Source of the DNA: JAKFXL01 sp947085765
GTDB taxonomy: Bacteria > Pseudomonadota > Gammaproteobacteria > Tenderiales > Tenderiaceae
Direction: 5' to 3'
NCBI GenBank assembly: GCA_947085765.1
Contig: CAMTXZ010000200.1
Location: 1-11,301, forward strand
Length of the DNA: 11,301 bases
The position numbers and the translations under genes are program-made. Positions within the stretch are counted from its first letter, which is position 1; each line of letters starts with the position of its first letter. The notes below the pieces were generated by a model. It saw only the letters and a list, made by a program, of their open reading frames with translations, was not told the origin of the DNA and searched no databases. Positions 7,824 through 11,301 of this stretch are shown one piece after another.

Positions 7824-7910
7824 CTATATAACTCTCTTAAGCTTCTCAATTACCCGTTTGACCACCGATAACCAGTCATGATCAGTTGTCGTTTGACGAA
7901 ACAGTTTCAT
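7824..7910 (-). pseudogene. Possible C-terminal relic of a TPR/GT9-like glycosyltransferase, or a small ORF
   Basis: A 28-codon frame from ATG 7910 to TAG 7824 contains MKLFRQTTTDHDWLSVVKRV and then a short basic helix (IEKLKRVI). 'LFRQ...DW..V...V' closely recalls the last residues of TPR-containing and heptosyltransferase-like glycosyltransferases, which often end this way. An in-frame stop lies only four codons upstream of the ATG, so no longer protein is encoded now. I read it as a gene remnant. A genuine small protein is possible but no good ribosome-binding site is visible. The family assignment is from memory of the motif and is weak. Confidence 0.3.
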
Positions 7911-8000
7911 GGTGAGGGATCAGGGGGCAGCTCACAAAATGGAAAAAATCGTACGCTAAACCTCACCGAGCGCCCGTAACGGTCTGAACTTGCCCAGCTC

Positions 8001-8377
8001 TTATTCCGCAAAAACCTAGATCCCCACCTCAAGTGCCCTGCCGGCGCTTGCGCATGGCGCAGGTTGCTCGTGTGCTTACTAGGTAAGATTTCCGGCACCT
8101 TGATCTGGTTGCCGATTTCCGGCAAGTCGGGCTGGCGTAAGCCGTGTTGTGCCATCAAAAACGTCAGCACCGCCCGCGCAATCACCCGCAGTTTATTGTC
8201 GCCCACGTCGAACAGGTATTTATCGCCTACCTTGTTCACCGCAGGAGAGCAGGCTTTCACCTCGGCGCAACCCCATCGCGCGCGCTTGGTCAGTCGATAC
8301 CACTGATCCAGCACCGCGCTGCAATTCGGGTGCGCAGCCTGCGCCTGAACAATCTTCGCGTGCGAAATAATGTGCAT
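8001..8377 (-). pseudogene. Collapsed higB-higA toxin-antitoxin locus (toxin N-terminus fused to antitoxin C-terminal part)
   Basis: From ATG 8377, residues 1-67 read as a HigB-type mRNA interferase: the MHIIS start, LDQWYRLTKRARW (23-35), KVGDKYLFDVGDNKLRVIA (49-67). HigB should continue with a strand leading to IRAVLTH and end at ~95-100 residues. Here RAVLT follows directly, and then the frame reads as a HigA-type helix-turn-helix antitoxin: FLMAQHGLRQPDLPEIGNQ and KVPEILPSK. After 'SNLRHAQAP' the HigA pattern is lost in this frame. Another frame gives VFAE followed by TAA at 8001-8003, which looks like the old antitoxin end, so small indels followed. The catalytic C-terminal part of HigB and the N-terminal part of HigA are gone, so neither protein should work. 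The long frame to 7907 is read-through. HigB resemblance is strong, HigA good, junction position approximate. Confidence 0.72.
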
Positions 8378-8383
8378 AGCCGC

Positions 8384-8411
8384 ATTGCATCCTATAACGG
8401 GATAATGTCAA
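8384..8411 (-). promoter_or_regulatory. Relic higBA promoter with embedded inverted repeat (likely HigA operator)
   Basis: On the minus strand a perfect -35 TTGACA (8406-8411) is followed after 16 bases by TGCAAT (8384-8389), a 4-of-6 match to a -10. The spacer contains the inverted repeat ATCC-N7-GGAT (8389-8403), the right place for an autorepressing antitoxin. The start site would fall almost at the higB ATG, giving a near-leaderless message. Promoter elements are seen; operator function is inferred. Confidence 0.45.
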
Positions 8412-8501
8412 TCCTCTGAATTTGCCCGCGCCGAGTTGGGTCGAATGGCAGCGTTGGGTAGCGACCGTCTGGCCTCTTCGTCTTCGCACGCTGGTTCTGC
8501 T

Positions 8502-8518
8502 GTGCTACTGTGTTGCAT
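8502..8518 (+). promoter_or_regulatory. Putative Zur/Fur-family operator upstream of the regulator gene (site A)
   Basis: GTGCTA-CTGTG-TTGCAT has the same layout as the two operators after the gene (8966-8982 and 9005-9021): a TTGCAT right half, a five-base spacer ending in G, and a left half related to ATGCAA (4 of 6 here). It sits 22 bases before the regulator ATG and overlaps a weak possible -10 (TACTGT, 8506-8511) preceded by TTCGCA at 17 bases. This suggests autoregulation. The imperfect left half makes it the least certain of the three. Confidence 0.42.
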
Positions 8519-8539
8519 CAGACTTCTTCGAGTGCCACC

Positions 8540-8965
8540 ATGACCCAATCCACGCAGGAACGTGCTAGAGCGGCCATCATTGACTTGGGCGAGCGTGTTA
8601 CGGAGGCGCGGTGGCGGATTTTGGAGGTGCTGTTCGATGCCGGTCGACCGCTTTCCCACGCTGAGATCGGGGCTGGACTCGCTGCGGGTGGCGCTATCGA
8701 CCGTGTCACCCTTTATCGCGTGCTGGACTGGTTGATTGCCAAAGGGCTCGCGCACAGAGTCGAAGGCCATGATCGGACATGGCGTTTCAGCGCGGTCAGC
8801 AACGATACGCATGGCCACGCCCATTTCCATTGCACCCATTGCGGCAAGATGTACTGCCTGACAGCGATTCAGCCCACCGTCGTGCTCGCCCTGCCGCGCG
8901 GGTTCCGCTTCGAAGAAACAGATATATCGCTGCGCGGCACCTGCGCGGACTGCCAACCGCACTGA
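8540..8965 (+). CDS. zur: Fur-family transcriptional regulator, Zur-like
   Basis: The 141-residue protein has the Fur-family plan. An N-terminal winged helix has its recognition helix around DRVTLYRVLDWLIAKGL (54-70). The dimerisation domain has a His-rich metal-sensing segment HGHAHFHC (91-98), and two structural-zinc pairs at C98/C101 (CTHC) and C135/C138 (CADC). Such proteins repress zinc-uptake genes when zinc is bound. Zinc specificity here is inferred from the neighbours (ZIP transporter, COG0523 GTPase, HisI paralogue) rather than the protein alone, since Fur paralogues look alike. I start at the ATG at 8540; a GTG ten codons earlier lies inside the putative operator and adds residues unlike the family. 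The ribosome-binding site is weak, suggesting low expression. Three matching palindromes flank the gene. Confidence 0.85.
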   Translation: MTQSTQERARAAIIDLGERVTEARWRILEVLFDAGRPLSHAEIGAGLAAGGAIDRVTLYRVLDWLIAKGLAHRVEGHDRTWRFSAVSNDTHGHAHFHCTHCGKMYCLTAIQPTVVLALPRGFRFEETDISLRGTCADCQPH

Positions 8966-8982
8966 ACGCAATTCAGTTGCAT
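8966..8982 (+). promoter_or_regulatory. Putative Zur operator site B, over the merC -35 region
   Basis: ACGCAA-TTCAG-TTGCAT begins directly after the regulator's stop codon. It shares half-sites and spacer length with site C; the two also share flanking GAA on the left (GAAyGCAAT...GTTGCAT). Its right half TTGCAT coincides with the -35 position of the promoter whose -10 is TAGAAT. Confidence 0.65.
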
Positions 8983-9006
8983 TAAAGTGACGCTCGCCTG
9001 TAGAAT
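8977..9006 (+). promoter_or_regulatory. Promoter of the merC-ZIP-hisI-COG0523 operon
   Basis: TAGAAT at 9001-9006 matches the -10 consensus in 5 of 6 positions. The -35 would be TTGCAT (8977-8982; 3 of 6, with the important TTG) at an 18-base spacing. Site B covers the -35 and site C the -10 and start region, an arrangement suited to tight repression. Transcription would start near 9013, about 30 bases before merC. Confidence 0.55.
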
Positions 9007-9021
9007 GCAATCTTGTTGCAT
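9005..9021 (+). promoter_or_regulatory. Putative Zur operator site C, over the merC -10 and start region
   Basis: ATGCAA-TCTTG-TTGCAT is a perfect 6-bp inverted repeat around five bases. Its centre is 39 bp from that of site B. It overlaps the last bases of the -10 TAGAAT and the probable start site. Confidence 0.7.
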
Positions 9022-9044
9022 CTTGATAGGCGGTATGCAGTGTT

Positions 9045-9515
9045 ATGAAATCCGTTTTCCATCATTCCGCAGTACCCCCGCTCGCCAACGCGGCGGTCAA
9101 CTGGGATGCCGTCGGCATCGCGGGTTCTCTCGTTTGCCTGGCTCATTGCCTGCTGCTCCCCATGGTGCTGGCGGCGCTGCCGTTGCTGGCCTTGTTCGAG
9201 GAGGAGTGGCTGCATCGTGGGCTGGCCGTGGCATTGCTGGTGCCTGTGGCGCTGGTGCTGGTGCCTGGCTGGTATCGTCATGGGCGGTGGCTGCCGGGTC
9301 TGTTCATGACGGTCGGTCTGGTCGCAATCAATACTGCAGTCTTTACCGCCTCAGAGCGATGGGAGACCGGGCTCACGCTGGCTGGCGCCCTGTCGCTCAT
9401 CCTCGCTCATGGCCTCAATCTCTATTTTTGCCGTCGCTGTCTTCGCTGCGCTGATGGGGGCGAGTGGAGCGTCCTCGCCAGCGCTGATTCCTGTCCGGTT
9501 CGCCGTCTGCCATGA
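9045..9515 (+). CDS. MerC-family membrane protein, probably zinc-related
   Basis: The 156-residue protein fits the MerC family of small four-helix inner-membrane proteins. Helix 1 carries the metal-binding motif GSLVCLAHCLLLP (C31, H34, C35). Further hydrophobic segments lie at about 36-51, 58-76, 82-101 and 107-127. The C-terminal signature HGLNLYFCRRCLRC brings C129, C132 and C135. MerC proteins carry Hg(II) inward in mercury operons, but there is no merR, merT, merP or merA here. Position behind two Zur-type operators and ahead of a ZIP gene points to zinc, which is an inference. I chose the ATG at 9045, with AGGCGG 11 bases before it; the spacing is long. The 3' end overlaps the next gene by ATGA. 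The tail after ~138 is unusually long for the family and resembles nothing. Confidence 0.8.
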   Translation: MKSVFHHSAVPPLANAAVNWDAVGIAGSLVCLAHCLLLPMVLAALPLLALFEEEWLHRGLAVALLVPVALVLVPGWYRHGRWLPGLFMTVGLVAINTAVFTASERWETGLTLAGALSLILAHGLNLYFCRRCLRCADGGEWSVLASADSCPVRRLP

Positions 9516-10240
9516 CCCTCACCTGGATTTTCCTGGCCACACTGGCGGGCGGCATCCTCAGTGTCCTTGCCGCTGGCTTGCTGTCGTTGACTGTGCTGGC
9601 GCGCTGGGCGCCGCGTTTAGTGAGTTTTTCGGTGGGAGTGCTGCTCGCAGCCGCCTTTCTGGACATCCTGCCCGAAGCCGCCAGTCAACTGCCATTGCAT
9701 GACGTGGGGTCGACGGTGCTGGCCGGCATCTTTCTGTTCTTCGCCCTAGAGAAGACCGCTCTGTGGCGTCACGACCACGCGCACCAAGGCGTGGTGGACG
9801 CACCCCCTCCCACCGGCCTCATCATCGTGCTGGGCGACGGGCTGCACAACTTCGTGGATGGCGTCTTGATCGCCGCCGCCTTTCTCCAGGATCCCGCCTT
9901 GGGAATAGCCACCGCCACGGCGGTGATCGCCCATGAAATTCCGCAAGAGGTGGGGGACTTCATGGTGTTGCTCGCCGCGGGCTACAGTCGTCGCCGCGCG
10001 CTGCTGCTCAATGCCTTGTCGGGTTCGATGGCGGTGTTGGGCGGCCTGCTGGGCTATATCGTCCTGCAGGACGTGCAGGGGGCGATTCCCTATCTGCTCG
10101 CGCTGGCGGCAGCGAGCTTCATTTACATCGCTGTGGCCGACCTGGTGCCGGCATTGCAAAAATACCGCAAACCACGGGACTTCGCGGAGCAGTTCGCGCT
10201 GCTTTTTGGCGGCGTGGCGGTAGTGGCTTTTGGATATTAA
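9512..10240 (+). CDS. ZIP-family divalent metal (zinc) transporter
   Basis: The 242-residue polytopic protein is a ZIP transporter, which moves Zn(II) or related ions into the cytoplasm. The two metal-site motifs are clear: HNFVDG (112-117) in helix IV and HEIPQE (141-146) in helix V. Between helices III and IV lies a short His-rich loop, RHDHAHQG (86-93), typical of the variable metal-sensing loop. Hydrophobic segments fit eight helices, with a glycine-rich first helix (LAGGILSVLAAGLLSL) and last helix (FALLFGGVAVVAF). The length is close to that of E. coli ZupT (257 residues). Its ATG overlaps the merC TGA, so the two are translationally coupled. Zinc is the likely substrate because of the operators and neighbours; ZIP proteins can also carry iron or manganese. 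Confidence 0.9.
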   Translation: MTLTWIFLATLAGGILSVLAAGLLSLTVLARWAPRLVSFSVGVLLAAAFLDILPEAASQLPLHDVGSTVLAGIFLFFALEKTALWRHDHAHQGVVDAPPPTGLIIVLGDGLHNFVDGVLIAAAFLQDPALGIATATAVIAHEIPQEVGDFMVLLAAGYSRRRALLLNALSGSMAVLGGLLGYIVLQDVQGAIPYLLALAAASFIYIAVADLVPALQKYRKPRDFAEQFALLFGGVAVVAFGY

Positions 10241-10263
10241 ACCTGAATTGATTGGAGGCAAAA

Positions 10264-10719
10264 ATGGAACTCCCGCCACGCGGCACGTTGTTTGAAATCG
10301 AGGAAGGCGCGCGCTTCATGCCGCTTTTCGAGGCGGCCGGGCTGATCCCCTGCGTCACCCAGGAGTGGCAGACGCATGAAGTGCTCATGTTGGGCTGGAT
10401 GAATCGGGAGGCGCTCGCCAGGACACTGGAAACCGGGCTGGCGCATTACTACTCCCGCGCCCGGCGGACACTCTGGAAAAAAGGCGAACAGTCGGGACAA
10501 GCGCAGGTCGTGAAACGCATCCTAATTGACGACGATCAAGATTGTCTGCTCATCGAAGTGGAACTGGCCGGCGGCGCCTCCTGCCATGTGGGCTACCGTT
10601 CGTGCTTTTTCCGTGCGCTGGAATGGAAGCCAGGCGAAACGAGCTTTTCTCTCGACTTTCTGGAAACGAAAAAGATCTACAACCCGCAAACTGCTTATGG
10701 AGGCACTGACCATGAATGA
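10264..10719 (+). CDS. hisI: HisI-type phosphoribosyl-AMP cyclohydrolase paralogue, probably the zinc-regulated copy
   Basis: The 151-residue protein matches stand-alone HisI, which opens the purine ring of phosphoribosyl-AMP in histidine synthesis. LMLGWMNREAL (41-51), HYYSRARRTLWKKGEQSG (61-78), the acidic cluster DDDQD (89-93) and SCHVGYRSCFF (106-116) are the family blocks. The usual motif is DCDxD...ACHTGxxSCF, in which three Cys bind zinc. Here C107 and C114 remain, but the first Cys is Asp (D90), and a Cys occurs four residues later (C94). There are no other his genes nearby. Zur-controlled HisI paralogues beside COG0523 genes are a known theme, and this copy fits that pattern. GGAGG lies five bases before the ATG at 10264, settling the start. 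The gene follows the ZIP gene by 23 bp and overlaps the next. Confidence 0.88.
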   Translation: MELPPRGTLFEIEEGARFMPLFEAAGLIPCVTQEWQTHEVLMLGWMNREALARTLETGLAHYYSRARRTLWKKGEQSGQAQVVKRILIDDDQDCLLIEVELAGGASCHVGYRSCFFRALEWKPGETSFSLDFLETKKIYNPQTAYGGTDHE

Positions 10720-11301
10720 TCTTATCCCTGTTACCGTACTCACCGGCTTTCTCGGCGCTGGCAAAACCACGCTACTCAATCGCATCCTGTCGGAAAGCCA
10801 CGGTCGCAAGATCGCTGTTATCGAAAATGAATTCGGCGAAGTGGGCATCGACAACGATCTGCTGGTGGAATCCACTGAGCAGGTGGTCGTAATGAACAAC
10901 GGCTGTATCTGCTGCACCGTGCGCGGCGACCTCGTCCGTATCCTTAACGAGATCGGGGAGCAACGTGCAGCGGGCAAGCTCGACTTCGAGCACGTCATTA
11001 TCGAAACCACGGGACTTGCCGATCCCGCCCCCGTGGCGCAGACCTTTTTCGTGGACGACGCCGTGCGTGAGGCCTACCGCCTGGATGCCGTGGTTACCAT
11101 AGTGGATGCCAAACATGCCATGCGGCAGCTGGATGAAAACCACGAAGCTCAGGAACAAGTGGGTTTCGCCGACCGCATCCTGGTCTCCAAGACTGATCTG
11201 GTTGACGAGGACGATTACAACCGGCTGCTGGAGCGGCTGCGCGGCATGAACCGTCGCGCCACGATCCAGCGCGCGCATCCCGGCCAGACCGATCTGGCCG
11301 A
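10712..11301 (+). CDS. COG0523 (CobW/ZigA-type) GTPase, putative zinc metallochaperone (cut by window end)
   Basis: The frame starts at ATG 10712, overlapping the hisI stop by 8 bp, and runs open to the window end (196 codons). It shows the G3E P-loop GTPase plan: Walker A GFLGAGKTT (12-20), the conserved ENEFGE (38-43), the metal-binding CxCC in NNGCICCTVRGDL (C65, C67, C68), the switch/Walker B segment IIETTGLADP (96-105), and the base-recognition motif SKTD (159-162). COG0523 proteins use GTP hydrolysis to hand metal to client enzymes; the Zur-regulated branch supplies zinc in scarcity. The next gene upstream encodes a HisI, a plausible client or substitute. The C-terminal CobW domain and any His-rich tail lie beyond the window, so the subgroup cannot be settled. 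Confidence 0.92.
   Translation, partial: MNDLIPVTVLTGFLGAGKTTLLNRILSESHGRKIAVIENEFGEVGIDNDLLVESTEQVVVMNNGCICCTVRGDLVRILNEIGEQRAAGKLDFEHVIIETTGLADPAPVAQTFFVDDAVREAYRLDAVVTIVDAKHAMRQLDENHEAQEQVGFADRILVSKTDLVDEDDYNRLLERLRGMNRRATIQRAHPGQTDLA

Larger units (their letters stand above)
7720..8539. other. About 820-bp region with no intact gene, between zipA and the zinc-regulator gene
   Basis: No intact coding sequence is convincing here. It holds a hairpin just after zipA (7725-7743), a 10-bp palindrome GCTGATCAGC (7772-7781), a 28-codon possible gene relic (7824-7910, minus), a decayed higB-higA locus (8001-8377, minus) with its promoter-operator, and the upstream region of the Fur-family gene. 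Minus-strand open frame continues past the decayed antitoxin end to 7907, but that tail resembles nothing. Two relics on one strand suggest an old accessory insertion or rearrangement point where ligA would normally lie. Confidence 0.7.

Noticed and set aside
8408..9010. 200-codon minus-strand frame opposite the Fur-family gene
   Set aside because: It is a mirror of a high-GC gene with strong family motifs on the + strand, and it has no recognisable domain.
8987..9454. 155-codon frame overlapping merC in another frame
   Set aside because: It has no membrane or domain pattern and starts inside the operator region, while the merC frame shows conserved Cys motifs.
9045..9515. Mercury-resistance operon, from the MerC family match
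   Set aside because: No merR, merT, merP or merA is visible, and the flanking genes and operators point to zinc.
1..11301. CRISPR array, tRNA or rRNA genes, phage integrase or origin
   Set aside because: I looked for regularly spaced repeats, cloverleaf-like segments and att-type duplications and saw none that I could support.

Overview
The window looks like chromosome from a gammaproteobacterium. The main reason is the smc-zipA pair: ZipA is essentially a gammaproteobacterial division protein, and smc-zipA is a conserved gene order there. The species cannot be told from the sequence. Core genes have moderately high GC. The left edge is AT-rich insertion-sequence DNA.

Layout. (1) 1-136: the 3' end of an IS630-family transposase on the + strand, abutting the 3' end of cysZ. 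(2) 131-3180, all leftward: queF (7-cyano-7-deazaguanine reductase), a 137-bp gap holding an inverted pair of dispersed palindromic repeats, a short FGGY sugar kinase of the D-ribulokinase-like type, a small outer-membrane-type lipoprotein, and cysZ (sulfate uptake). The last three genes overlap and should be co-translated. The cysZ C-terminus appears clipped at the IS junction. (3) 3181-3319: divergent promoter region. (4) 3320-7719, rightward: smc (chromosome condensation) and zipA (FtsZ anchor), 14 bp apart. ligA, the usual next gene, is absent. (5) 7720-8539: about 820 bp without an intact gene. It holds a hairpin, a possible 28-codon relic of a glycosyltransferase-like C-terminus, and a decayed higB-higA toxin-antitoxin locus (minus strand) in which deletion has fused toxin to antitoxin. 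(6) 8540-11301, rightward: a zinc-homeostasis cassette. It comprises a Fur/Zur-family repressor, a MerC-family membrane protein, a ZIP-family metal transporter, a stand-alone HisI paralogue, and the start of a COG0523 GTPase with its CxCC metal motif, which runs off the window.

How the cassette may work. Three copies of one palindromic element (half-site TTGCAT, five-base spacer ending in G) lie at the regulator gene: one before it and two after it, where they bracket a good promoter for merC. This suggests a zinc-responsive repressor that controls itself and a downstream operon. The operon would import zinc (ZIP, perhaps MerC), deliver it (COG0523), and spare it: the HisI copy has Asp where the family's first zinc Cys should be. 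The genes overlap or are closely spaced, as expected for one transcript.

The best candidates for new biology are this zinc cassette (its operator type, the MerC+ZIP pair and the ligand-altered HisI), then the higBA fusion relic and the IS-truncated cysZ.
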